A stretch of 64,000 nt of DNA from Paracoccaceae bacterium (GTDB lineage: Bacteria > Pseudomonadota > Alphaproteobacteria > Rhodobacterales > Rhodobacteraceae), in contig WKFI01000012.1 of assembly GCA_014872875.1 (NCBI GenBank), positions 186,001-250,000 of the forward strand, given 5' to 3'. Shown here piece by piece: positions 18,049-25,725 of the stretch. The first letter of the stretch is position 1. Every line of letters begins with the position of its first letter. Under the pieces are notes generated by a model. That model was not told where the DNA came from and did no database searches. It saw nothing but the letters and a program-made list of their open reading frames with translations. The translations under genes were made by a program, and so were the position numbers.

Positions 18049-18900
18049 TTAGTTGCGGACGGACGGCCCTTCGACCGACAGACCATTGCCGCGCGAAGCG
18101 ACATAAAGTTCCAGCGCCACGAATTCATCCGAACCCGGGCTGTAGGTTTCGGCCCGCGTGTCGCGAACGCAGCCCTTGAAGCGGGCGTGGACCGTGTTGA
18201 TCTTGGCGTTCTTCAGACGATAGGTCGGGAAACCGTTGATCTGCCCTTGGCTCAGATGGTCAGCGCGGATCATGTTGCCGTAATTGTCTTCGTGACAATT
18301 CGCACAGCTCAGCTCCAGCTGACCGGTCCGGGTGTAATAGAGCTCCTTGCCCATTTCCCACGCTGCTTCGGCAGGACCATCAATGGCCACGTTGACCGGC
18401 ATGCCCCGTGACTGAACACTGATCAACGCTTCCATCGCAGCCATGTTGCCGCCAGTGTATTTCCACTTCTCGGCCTGCATCCCGGTTTCACGGCAATCGT
18501 TGATCTGCATGGCCATGGTATAGACGGCTTCTTTTTCGTCATTCCATTTTGGGTATACGGCACGCACCCCCTTCATGCTTTCCTCAACATCGTCGTGACA
18601 CGACGCGCAGGATTTGCCTGCGGCACCTTCGACTTCTTCCCACTTCTCCAGCGCCTGATCCACAAAGACCATGGCCGGGTTGTCAAAGTCGTCCATCTGC
18701 AGCGACTGCGTTTCGTCCGAACGGAAATGCCAGCCCGACATCACCTCGTCCAATGTGTCCGACAGGTGATCCGGCGCAGCAGCCTTGGTGACCATTTCGA
18801 TCTCTTCGTTAACGACCAGAGTGTCGTCGTCAGGATCCGCCACCGCCGACAGGGGGGCCGCCACCAATGCGGCAATTGCTGTCATTGCCTTGAATTTCAT
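18049..18900 (-). CDS. soxA: SoxA, diheme c-type cytochrome of the SoxXA complex
   Basis: 283 residues from the ATG at 18900 (preceded by gggagg); an open frame further upstream is not needed. A signal peptide (MKFKAMTAIAALVAAPLSAVA) is followed by two cytochrome domains with CASCH at about 98-102 and CANCH at about 199-203. The active-site persulfide cysteine is in FKGCVRDTRAE, at about residue 244. With SoxX it oxidatively couples thiosulfate to the SoxY cysteine. It lies 78 bases after soxZ. All three functional cysteine elements are intact, so this is the diheme class of SoxA. Confidence 0.95.
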   Translation of the reverse strand: MKFKAMTAIAALVAAPLSAVADPDDDTLVVNEEIEMVTKAAAPDHLSDTLDEVMSGWHFRSDETQSLQMDDFDNPAMVFVDQALEKWEEVEGAAGKSCASCHDDVEESMKGVRAVYPKWNDEKEAVYTMAMQINDCRETGMQAEKWKYTGGNMAAMEALISVQSRGMPVNVAIDGPAEAAWEMGKELYYTRTGQLELSCANCHEDNYGNMIRADHLSQGQINGFPTYRLKNAKINTVHARFKGCVRDTRAETYSPGSDEFVALELYVASRGNGLSVEGPSVRN

Positions 18901-18978
18901 CCATTTTCCTCCCTTGGGTCGTTGGCCTGGCCCCACGGCTTGCGCGGGGCAAGGCATCCAATCTGCCTGAGGCGGGGA

Positions 18979-19308
18979 TCAGGCGATAGCAATCGCCTTC
19001 TTGGTGTCATAGACCGACCCGTCGTCATCATACCAAGTGAATGTAAATTCACCGGCTTCGGGCACCTTGGCCTCGAACTGAACATATGGGTTGGTCGAGA
19101 TCGCCGGTTCCATGGTCATGTCCAGAACGGACTCGCCGTTGAACTCGACCGTGAAGCGATTGATGATCGAACGCGGAATGGTATTGCCTTCCTTGTCCTT
19201 GCGCTGGCCGCTTTCCATCTTGTGGCTGATCAGCGATTTGATGGTGACGACGTCACCAGCTGCTGCGGTCTTCGGAACCTTGACGCGGGGTTTTACACCG
19301 GATGCCAT
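18979..19308 (-). CDS. soxZ: SoxZ, sulfur carrier complex subunit
   Basis: 109 residues, normal length. SoxZ has an immunoglobulin-like fold and forms the SoxYZ heterodimer; it lacks its own signal peptide and is carried to the periplasm with SoxY through Tat. Family features visible are PRVKVPKTAAAGDVVTIKSL, HKMESGQRKD, and the C-terminal FTWYDDDGS. It sits 41 bases after soxY and before soxA on the same strand. Confidence 0.95.
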   Translation of the reverse strand: MASGVKPRVKVPKTAAAGDVVTIKSLISHKMESGQRKDKEGNTIPRSIINRFTVEFNGESVLDMTMEPAISTNPYVQFEAKVPEAGEFTFTWYDDDGSVYDTKKAIAIA

Positions 19309-19349
19309 ACTGATTTCTCCTTAACTTCGCTTGTGTGCTGAAGCAGCGC

Positions 19350-19766
19350 TTAGCCGCCACAGCCCCCGATGGTCACTTTCACGGTCGTGCTGGCCTTGGC
19401 GAAGGACCCGTCTGCCATCTGAGCGATAGCCACCACATCCTGCGTGCCCGCCAGACGGATCCGGGTCGAGGCGGCCTGGCTACCGGCCATCGGGCCAAAG
19501 TTGAACTGGGCCACACCCGGTGTCGGGTTGCCCGTCGCCAGAACAAGAATGGCGGTTGCTCCCGGTGCATCGACCGAGATCGGCACAGTGTTGCCGTTTT
19601 CCGCAATTTCCGGCGCGGTCAGGGTGATACCGGCATCTGCCATGTCCGCACCGCCGGTGAACGCGGCAATCTGGTCGTCGGCGGCCGCATTCACGCGGAA
19701 GGGCAGAACGGTAACAACCGCAGCCCCCAGGCCCATTGCCAGAGTGTCACGACGTGAGAATTCCAT
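19350..19766 (-). CDS. soxY: SoxY, thiosulfate-carrying subunit with C-terminal GGCGG
   Basis: 138 residues from the ATG at 19766, which has ggagaaag upstream. The Tat signal (FSRRDTLAMGLGAAVV) precedes a SoxY domain, and the protein ends in the invariant GGCGG, whose cysteine (about residue 136) covalently carries the sulfur intermediate between SoxXA, SoxB and SoxCD. The 9-residue longer frame upstream has no ribosome binding site. It is located between soxX and soxZ. Confidence 0.96.
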   Translation of the reverse strand: MEFSRRDTLAMGLGAAVVTVLPFRVNAAADDQIAAFTGGADMADAGITLTAPEIAENGNTVPISVDAPGATAILVLATGNPTPGVAQFNFGPMAGSQAASTRIRLAGTQDVVAIAQMADGSFAKASTTVKVTIGGCGG

Positions 19767-19819
19767 CGTCTTTCTCCTTTGAACGTGTTTCAAGCACGCA
19801 AGCCGTCAGGCGGCGCGCA

Positions 19820-20293
19820 TCATTCCTTAAGCGTCGCCAGAAAGGCGACAACATCTTCGATTTCCTGCGCCGTCAGGATCGGCGGCAGTGGTTCCTGGCC
19901 GGCCTTGCCCGTATAGGCATCGCCCGGGCGGATGAAGCCATCAACCTTGTAGAAGGCAGGCATGACCGTGCCTTCGAAAGTCATCTTGGCGTTGGCAATC
20001 AGGCCCCGCAGTTCAGCTTCGGACCAGCGTTCCCCGGCCCCATCCAGCATCGGACCGACTTCGCCGTGAAACGGCACGTCGGCCAAGGCGGTGATTTCGT
20101 GGCATGCCACGCAGTTGCCCTTGGATTTGTTGCCGACGATCAGCGCGCCATTCGCTGCATCCCCCGCCACACCGGTCAGCGACGCCTCGATCGCGCCGTC
20201 TTCGTTGTAAGCGACTTCCTTGGGCGCCACTTCGCCGGCCAGAGCAGCACCACCGATCAGGCTTGCCGCCAAAGTCAGAGATGTTAGCTTCAT
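19820..20293 (-). CDS. soxX: SoxX, monoheme c-type cytochrome of the SoxXA complex
   Basis: 157 residues from the ATG at 20293. The signal peptide (MKLTSLTLAASLIGGAALA) precedes one cytochrome c domain with CVACHEI near residues 66-70 and a distal methionine candidate in TVMPAFYK. It accepts the electrons released when SoxA couples thiosulfate to SoxY. It is the first gene of the structural block soxXYZA; the ATTC-N8-GAAT palindrome at 20383-20398 lies about 90 bases upstream, in the soxW-soxX intergenic region, which binds SoxR in other sox clusters. Confidence 0.94.
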   Translation of the reverse strand: MKLTSLTLAASLIGGAALAGEVAPKEVAYNEDGAIEASLTGVAGDAANGALIVGNKSKGNCVACHEITALADVPFHGEVGPMLDGAGERWSEAELRGLIANAKMTFEGTVMPAFYKVDGFIRPGDAYTGKAGQEPLPPILTAQEIEDVVAFLATLKE

Positions 20294-20382
20294 GTTTCCT
20301 CCCATTGGCTGCCACGCTTCAAGCGCAGCTTAGTTTGGCTTTGCATACCGTAGGCTACCGGGTGACCATTACGCAACAACAA

Positions 20383-20398
20383 ATTCATTATTATGAAT
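20383..20398. promoter_or_regulatory. Candidate SoxR operator in the soxW-soxX intergenic region (perfect ATTC-N8-GAAT)
   Basis: AATTC-N8-GAATT (20382-20399), a perfect palindrome within a strikingly AT-rich patch of an otherwise GC-rich locus. It matches the SqrR-type consensus ATTC-N8-GAAT exactly. The soxW-soxX gap is a known SoxR-controlled region in Pseudaminobacter and Paracoccus. Binding here is inferred. Confidence 0.7.
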
Positions 20399-20420
20399 TA
20401 TTAGATTATTATGCCGCAGG

Positions 20421-20999
20421 TCAGTCAAACGAACCATTGTTGCGCTCCTGAATGCGTCGCGCGTGGTATCGTTGAAAATCTTCCCCGTTATCAAGCTCGT
20501 AGCGCTTTTCGTTGACCCATGTAAACATATCGAGGGTCGTCCCCGCCCCGAACGCTCCCGGCATGACCGCAACGGCGGACTGCTGCGCGGTCCGACCCTC
20601 AGGCACCTCTTCCGGCAGGAACAGAATCGTTGGAGTGAACAGTACTCCCCATTTGCGCGCCATGTCTTTTTCCGGAAGGGACTCGCCATCGAAATCGGTC
20701 ACTTCGACGTCGCCATACAGGTTCAATTGAACAACAAAATAGTTGTCTTCGATATATTGGCCGATCTCGGGACGCGGAAAAATGTCCTTGTGCATCTTGG
20801 TGCAATAGATGCATCCCCGTTGCTCGAAAAACAGGACCAGCCTTTTGCCCTCGGCATTGGCTTCGTCCAGATCCTCGCGGAGGTCCTTGAACGTGTCCCG
20901 CATCCAGTCGGTCTTGTGCAGACCGTCATCCCCCAGTTCGGCCGCCTGAACAGACCAGCCCATCAACAGCGCACAGGCCGCCGCAATCCAAACTCTCAT
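20421..20999 (-). CDS. soxW: SoxW, periplasmic thioredoxin
   Basis: 192 residues from the ATG at 20999. A signal peptide (about 1-20) is followed by a thioredoxin fold with the redox pair in RGCIYCTKMH (Cys 63 and 66) and the cis-proline segment FTPTILFL. SoxW is reduced by SoxV and passes electrons to periplasmic Sox targets, keeping SoxY active. It lies 28 bases after soxV on the same strand, as in other sox clusters. A long C-terminal tail ending QERNNGSFD is polar and probably unstructured. Confidence 0.93.
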   Translation of the reverse strand: MRVWIAAACALLMGWSVQAAELGDDGLHKTDWMRDTFKDLREDLDEANAEGKRLVLFFEQRGCIYCTKMHKDIFPRPEIGQYIEDNYFVVQLNLYGDVEVTDFDGESLPEKDMARKWGVLFTPTILFLPEEVPEGRTAQQSAVAVMPGAFGAGTTLDMFTWVNEKRYELDNGEDFQRYHARRIQERNNGSFD

Positions 21000-21027
21000 G
21001 TCCTTCTCCCTTGCTTGATCCGAGCCT

Positions 21028-21765
21028 TCAGCCCAGTGTTGCAAACCCCGGTACCCAGCGGATCATGGCATCCGCGATGTAACGCACGCCGCCCGTGGCA
21101 ATCAGAACCGCGAACAGGATTAGCATCCCCCCCATTATCTTTTCGACGACGGCAAAAGCGGACCTGTGCCGATTGACCCAAGCCAGAAATGGCTTGGCAA
21201 ACAGGGCCGCTACGATAAAGGGTGCCGTCATGCCAATGCCATAGACCAGCAGCAGCATGCCACCCCGCCAGACCTCTCCCATTCCGCTGGCGACCATCAG
21301 GATCGACGCCAGCGCAGGCCCCACACAGGGGGTCCAACCGAATCCGAATGCAAGCCCCATCAGGTAGGCACCGACAACCGTCGAGGGCTCGGCGCTGCTT
21401 TCCAGACGGGCTTCGCGATACAGAAGCGGGATCCGCACGACCCCCAAAAAGTGCAACCCGAAAACCACCAGAATGGCTGCGGCCACATAAGACAGCGTTT
21501 CCAGGTACTGCCCGAAAAGCTGCCCCAGCGCGGTTGCCCCCATGCCCATCAGGACGAATACCGTGGTCACCCCGGCCGCAAAACATATGGCGGACAGCAA
21601 AAGACGGGTCTGTGCACCGGCGGCAATCTTGCCATCTCCGCGCAATTCAGTCATCGACAGGCCGCCCATATAGGACAGATAGAATGGAACCATCGGTAGG
21701 ATGCAGGGCGTAAAAAAGCTCAGAAGTCCGGCCGCCAATGCCCCGAAGAGTGAAATTTCCAGCAT
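21028..21765 (-). CDS. soxV: SoxV, CcdA/DsbD-type membrane thiol-disulfide transporter
   Basis: 245 residues with about six transmembrane helices. The two membrane cysteines lie in FFTPCILPMVPFY (near residue 20) and WTPCVGPALA (mid-protein), the pair that CcdA proteins use to move reductant from cytoplasmic thioredoxin to the periplasm. Its partner is SoxW, next gene. soxV starts divergently from soxS, with about 100 bases of shared promoter region that include AT-rich ATTC/GAAT half-sites. Confidence 0.93.
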   Translation of the reverse strand: MLEISLFGALAAGLLSFFTPCILPMVPFYLSYMGGLSMTELRGDGKIAAGAQTRLLLSAICFAAGVTTVFVLMGMGATALGQLFGQYLETLSYVAAAILVVFGLHFLGVVRIPLLYREARLESSAEPSTVVGAYLMGLAFGFGWTPCVGPALASILMVASGMGEVWRGGMLLLVYGIGMTAPFIVAALFAKPFLAWVNRHRSAFAVVEKIMGGMLILFAVLIATGGVRYIADAMIRWVPGFATLG

Positions 21766-21815
21766 GAAACGGCCTTTTCTGACTGCAATACGCCCGGTGC
21801 CCCGGCGTTGCGCTT

Positions 21816-21832
21816 GAATTATTCACATATTC
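21816..21832. promoter_or_regulatory. Imperfect ATTC/GAAT half-sites in the soxS-soxV promoter region
   Basis: TTGAAT-N9-ATTCAA spans 21814-21834, and an extra ATTC lies inside it (21821-21824). The spacing and orientation differ from the perfect ATTC-N8-GAAT sites before soxX and soxB, so this is a weaker candidate. The soxS-soxV gap is SoxR-bound in related organisms, which is why it is listed. Confidence 0.4.
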
Positions 21833-21867
21833 AAATTACGTTGTATGGCAATTCGACGTCAACAGGT

Positions 21868-22269
21868 ATGCTCATGAGTCTTGCACGTGGTTTCTCAAAA
21901 GTCATGGCCGCCGCCGGCGTCTGGCTTGCCTTTTCGGTTTCAGCCTGGGCGGCCGAACTGATCATGGTCGAACAGGCCGGATGCGCTTGGTGCAAACGCT
22001 GGGACTCGGAGATCGCGCCGATTTACCCCAAGACCGACGTGGGCCAATTCGCACCGCTACGCCGCGTTGATCTGCACAAGATGCCGGATGACCTGAAAAT
22101 CACACGTCGCGTAAACTTTACGCCGACCTTCTTGATTGTTGAAGACGGGCATGAGATTGGCCGTCTCGAAGGATACCCGGGCGAAGATTTCTTCTGGCCG
22201 GTACTGGAAAAGCTGCTAAGCGACCAGGCCGGTTACACCATCAAGGAAACCAATCTCGCCGGGGGATAA
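21868..22269 (+). CDS. soxS: SoxS, periplasmic thioredoxin-like protein
   Basis: 133 residues from the ATG at 21868 (a second ATG at 21874 is equally possible). A signal peptide (about 10-30, ending AWAAE) is followed by a small thioredoxin fold with GCAWCKRWD as redox site and FTPTFLIV as the cis-proline region. In Paracoccus SoxS reactivates SoxYZ and is needed for full induction of sox genes. It is divergent from soxV and upstream of soxR; a short hairpin (GGCCTG/CAGGCC) lies in the 80-base gap. Confidence 0.9.
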   Translation: MLMSLARGFSKVMAAAGVWLAFSVSAWAAELIMVEQAGCAWCKRWDSEIAPIYPKTDVGQFAPLRRVDLHKMPDDLKITRRVNFTPTFLIVEDGHEIGRLEGYPGEDFFWPVLEKLLSDQAGYTIKETNLAGG

Positions 22270-22352
22270 CGACCATCTTGGCCTGACTGAAAACAGGCCC
22301 CAAGCGAAGAAACGACGGCGTCGCGCCACGCCGTGGTTGAGGAGTTAGACAT

Positions 22353-22694
22353 ATGGCACTGCCGCAGTTTTCGTCTGACATGGCCGAAGAAGAGCTCGAC
22401 CGCATGGTCGATAACGCAACCACGGCCTCGAATTTTCTGAAAGCGATCAGCCACGAAGGACGGCTGATGATCCTGTGCCATCTGGTCAGCGGCGAAAAAT
22501 CCGTAACCGAGTTGGAAGAGCTGCTGTCGGCCCGTCAGGCCGCCGTGTCGCAGCAATTGTCGCGGTTGCGTCTGGAGGGGCTGGTCATCCCTCGCCGGGA
22601 AGGCAAGGCGATTTACTATCGCCTGGCCGATGAACGCCCGCGCCGAATTCTCGAAGTCGTCTACGAACTCTTCTGCGAAAATGGGGACGCCTGA
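22353..22694 (+). CDS. soxR: SoxR, ArsR-family persulfide-responsive repressor of sox genes
   Basis: 113 residues. Winged helix-turn-helix of the ArsR/SmtB family: recognition region SARQAAVSQQLSRLRLEGLV and wing RREGKAIYYRL. Two cysteines at positions 42 (MILCHLV) and 108 (ELFCENG) are 66 residues apart, the same positions to within one as Cys41/Cys107 of SqrR, which form a tetrasulfide bridge when sensing sulfane sulfur. Metal-site ligands of ArsR-type metal sensors are not evident. This supports a sulfur-sensing repressor that leaves the ATTC-N8-GAAT operators when oxidised by persulfide. It is not the iron-sulfur SoxR of the superoxide response. A strong terminator follows at 22774-22804. 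Confidence 0.93.
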   Translation: MALPQFSSDMAEEELDRMVDNATTASNFLKAISHEGRLMILCHLVSGEKSVTELEELLSARQAAVSQQLSRLRLEGLVIPRREGKAIYYRLADERPRRILEVVYELFCENGDA

Positions 22695-22773
22695 GCTCAA
22701 GCCCCCGCGTTTGCGGCAACGCAACTGATCAAGCATTTTATCGCGTTTGGCCCACCCGGAAATCAAAATTTGC

Positions 22774-22804
22774 GCCCGATTGCCGCTTCGGCAAACGGGC
22801 TTTT
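22774..22804 (+). terminator. Rho-independent terminator after soxR
   Basis: GCCCG-A-TTGCCG (22774-22785) pairs with CGGCAA-A-CGGGC (22789-22800), one A/A mismatch, loop ctt, followed by TTTT. It separates soxSR from soxT, which then needs its own promoter or read-through. Confidence 0.85.
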
Positions 22805-22884
22805 GACATGCTTGATCACAAATCTTGTTTCCTGCATGCTTCCCGAACCCCAGGCCCGCCTTTTGAGCGACAAGGAGATCGACC

Positions 22885-23943
22885 ATGATGGACATGCTGA
22901 CCGAGCATCATATGGCAGCTTTCATTGGTCTGATGGGCGGAATCATTTTGGGGCTGGCGGCCCGTATCGGCCGGTTCTGCACTCTCGGCGCGATCGAAGA
23001 CCTACTGTACGGTGGCAGCAGCCAAAGGCTGCGCATGTGGGCGCTTGCCGTCGGTGTCGCGGTTATCGGAAGCTTCAGCCTGATGGGCGCCGGACTGTTC
23101 GACGAAAGCCAAAGTTTCTATCTGTCGATCCGTTGGATGCCGCTGGCTTCGATCCTAGGCGGGTTGCTGTTCGGCTATGGCATGGCGCTCAGCGGCAATT
23201 GCGGATACGGCGCGATTGCCCGGTTGGGCGGAGGTGACCTCCGATCCTTCGTCATCGTTCTGGTTATGGGCGTTTCGACCTATGTCGTCCTGTCAGGTCC
23301 ACTGGCCCCCATTCGCAACGCCCTGTTCGAACAGATCGACGTGACAAACGAAATACCGCCCGGACTGGCCCATCACGCGTCCGCCCTGAGTGGTCTGCCG
23401 CTCCATTGGATCGGTATCGCCGTGGGGGTCTTGATCGCCATCGCGGCACTGTCCTCGTCCGAGCTGTATTTGGACCGAACGGCCATGTTCTGGTCGGTTG
23501 CCGTCGGTCTAGCCATCGTTTCCGGCTGGGCGGGAACAACCTATGTGAACGAGATCGGGTTCGAAGCTCTTCCCGTCGTGTCGCACAGCTTCTCAGCTCC
23601 GGTCGGTGAAACCATTCTGTGGACCATGACCGGCAGCCTGCGCCCGGTCAGCTTTGCGGTGGGCAGTATCGCCGGCGTCTGGACCGGGGCCTTCATTGGG
23701 TCCTTGATCAAAGGGCATTTCCGGTGGGAAGCATGTGAAGACCCCCGTGAACTGAAACGCCAGATCTTTGGAGCGGCGATCATGGGCGCTGGCGCAGTGA
23801 TCGCCATGGGCTGCACGGTTGGACAGGGTATGACCGCCTTTTCTGTCCTCTCGATCAGTGCCCCTGTCACGTTCATCGCGATCTTTGCCGGTGCGGCCTT
23901 TGGTTTGCGCCAGTTGATCGAGGGGTTCAGCGCTGCCGAGTGA
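22885..23943 (+). CDS. soxT: SoxT, YeeE/YedE family sulfur transporter
   Basis: 352 residues, about nine transmembrane helices, strong ribosome binding site (aaggag). YeeE/YedE (TsuA) proteins import thiosulfate or another sulfane compound through a relay of conserved cysteines; here they are GRFCTLGA (Cys32), SGNCGYGA (Cys106) and MGCTVGQG (Cys310). In Paracoccus the homologue SoxT belongs to the regulatory half of the sox locus and appears to deliver the inducing signal to SoxR. The position next to soxR supports that role. It is preceded by the soxR terminator. Confidence 0.85.
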   Translation: MMDMLTEHHMAAFIGLMGGIILGLAARIGRFCTLGAIEDLLYGGSSQRLRMWALAVGVAVIGSFSLMGAGLFDESQSFYLSIRWMPLASILGGLLFGYGMALSGNCGYGAIARLGGGDLRSFVIVLVMGVSTYVVLSGPLAPIRNALFEQIDVTNEIPPGLAHHASALSGLPLHWIGIAVGVLIAIAALSSSELYLDRTAMFWSVAVGLAIVSGWAGTTYVNEIGFEALPVVSHSFSAPVGETILWTMTGSLRPVSFAVGSIAGVWTGAFIGSLIKGHFRWEACEDPRELKRQIFGAAIMGAGAVIAMGCTVGQGMTAFSVLSISAPVTFIAIFAGAAFGLRQLIEGFSAAE

Positions 23944-24096
23944 TGGCGGGGCCGGCACTCACTGAACCACATCCGTTCCTTGTATAACCCAACTGCACGA
24001 CGGCAAACTCGCGCTCCTTCGGTCACACGGGCGTGATTGGGGTTGCGCTTGGCGCAACACTCCGCAATCTCGGCACAAAGCTTTGCGGAGATCTCG

Positions 24097-25725
24097 ATGA
24101 CCCACCCCCCCGAACGCTCCCAACTGCGAGCCGCTGACATTCTGGCCCGCCGTCTGTACGAGGCTGGATGTCGCCATGCATTTGGCATGCCAGGCGGCGA
24201 AGTTCTGACCCTTGTGGATGCGTTGGAACAGGCCGGGATAGCCTTTCACCTCGTCAAACATGAAAACGCCGGCGGTTTCATGGCCGAGGCCGTGCATCAC
24301 CGGGACGGCGCTCCAGCCATTCTGGTCGCCACTATTGGCCCTGGTGCTTTGAACGGTGTCAACGTGGTGGGCAATGCGCATCAGGATCGCGTTCCTATGC
24401 TGGTTTTGACCGGCTGCGTCGATGCCGCCGAAGAGCAAAGCTATACCCATCAGGTGTTGGACCATCAGGCCGTCTTTCGCCCCATCACCAAGGCAACTTT
24501 CCGCCTGAACGCAGAAGCCGCTGATCAGATCGCCGACAAGGCAGTCTGTATTGCCACCGAAATGCGCTGCGGCCCAGTACATATAGACGTGCCGATTTCG
24601 GTCGCGGACGCTCCGGCGTTCGATCGTGGCGGCCGCCGTGCGCCAGCCAGCCCGACCGCACCTCAGGGCGAGGCGCTGCAAACGGCCCGCGCATGGTTAT
24701 CGGAGGCGCGCAAGCCGCTGGCCGTGATCGGCGTGGACGCGCTTTATGATGGGGCCGCGGCCGAGATCCGCAAATTCATAGACACCTTCCAAGTCCCCTT
24801 TGTCACCACTTACAAGGCCAAGGGGATCCTACCCGAAGATCATCCCTTGTGCCTGGGAGGGGCGGGTCTGTCCCCTTTGGCCGACAGACACCTTATACCG
24901 CTGTTGAAACAGGCGGATTTGATCTTGGGGTTGGGCTATGACCCGATCGAAATGCGCCCGGGCTGGCGCGATGCCTGGGATCCTGCGCAGACGCGCATGA
25001 TCGACATCACTGCCGTTCCCAACACCCATTACATGCATCAGGCCGGTCTGAGCTTTGTGGCTGATACCGCTGCCACTTTGCGGGCCATGACAGAGGGTCT
25101 CACGGCGCATGCCAGCTGGCCGGATCAGGAACCTGCCGAGGCTCGAACCGCTTTGAAGGCAGCGTTCCATCAGGAAGACGACTGGGGCCCGGCCGGGGTA
25201 ATCGCAGAGACGCGCACAACCCTGCCACCTTCCACGCTCGCCACCGCAGACAGCGGCGCACATCGGATCCTGCTGAGCCAAATGTGGCGCTGTGATGAAC
25301 CGCGTGGTCTGATCCAGTCCTCGGCGCTTTGCACGATGGGCTGCGCCCTGCCAATGGCAATTGGTCTCAAGATGGCAGAACCCGACCGTCCGGTGATCAG
25401 CTTTTCCGGCGATGCAGGGTTCCTGATGACAGCGGGAGAACTGGCAACGGCAGCCGAAATGAAGGTCGCACCGATCTTTCTGGTCTTTGTCGATGCCAGT
25501 CTTGCTCTGATTGAGTTGAAGCAACGCCAACGCCAGATGGCAAATCGCGGCGTGGATTTCGCCAAGCATGACTTTGCGGCCATGGGACGTGCCTTTGGTG
25601 GAAATGGCGCGACCGTCACCAACCGGGGAGAACTTCGTGCCGCGCTGAACGACGCCATGTCGTCAGACACATTCACTGTCATTGCCGCCGTGATCGACCA
25701 AGGAGGCTATGATGGACGCATCTGA
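24097..25725 (+). CDS. Thiamine diphosphate-dependent enzyme, acetolactate synthase/2-oxoacid decarboxylase family, substrate unknown
   Basis: 542 residues from the ATG at 24097 (preceded by gcggag). All three domains are present: the N-terminal pyrimidine-binding domain with the catalytic Glu in FHLVKHENAGGFMAEA, a central domain (about 185-320), and the pyrophosphate domain (about 360-540). The cofactor motif is unusual: GDG is replaced by GDA (SGDAGFLM), and the usual terminal NN is replaced by VD (FVFVDASLAL). It overlaps the CoA-transferase gene by 17 bases, so both are translated together. The arrangement recalls oxalyl-CoA decarboxylase with formyl-CoA transferase, but the sequence is closer to the IlvB-like group and I cannot assign a substrate. 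It is not recognisable as Xsc or sulfopyruvate decarboxylase. Confidence 0.85.
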   Translation: MTHPPERSQLRAADILARRLYEAGCRHAFGMPGGEVLTLVDALEQAGIAFHLVKHENAGGFMAEAVHHRDGAPAILVATIGPGALNGVNVVGNAHQDRVPMLVLTGCVDAAEEQSYTHQVLDHQAVFRPITKATFRLNAEAADQIADKAVCIATEMRCGPVHIDVPISVADAPAFDRGGRRAPASPTAPQGEALQTARAWLSEARKPLAVIGVDALYDGAAAEIRKFIDTFQVPFVTTYKAKGILPEDHPLCLGGAGLSPLADRHLIPLLKQADLILGLGYDPIEMRPGWRDAWDPAQTRMIDITAVPNTHYMHQAGLSFVADTAATLRAMTEGLTAHASWPDQEPAEARTALKAAFHQEDDWGPAGVIAETRTTLPPSTLATADSGAHRILLSQMWRCDEPRGLIQSSALCTMGCALPMAIGLKMAEPDRPVISFSGDAGFLMTAGELATAAEMKVAPIFLVFVDASLALIELKQRQRQMANRGVDFAKHDFAAMGRAFGGNGATVTNRGELRAALNDAMSSDTFTVIAAVIDQGGYDGRI

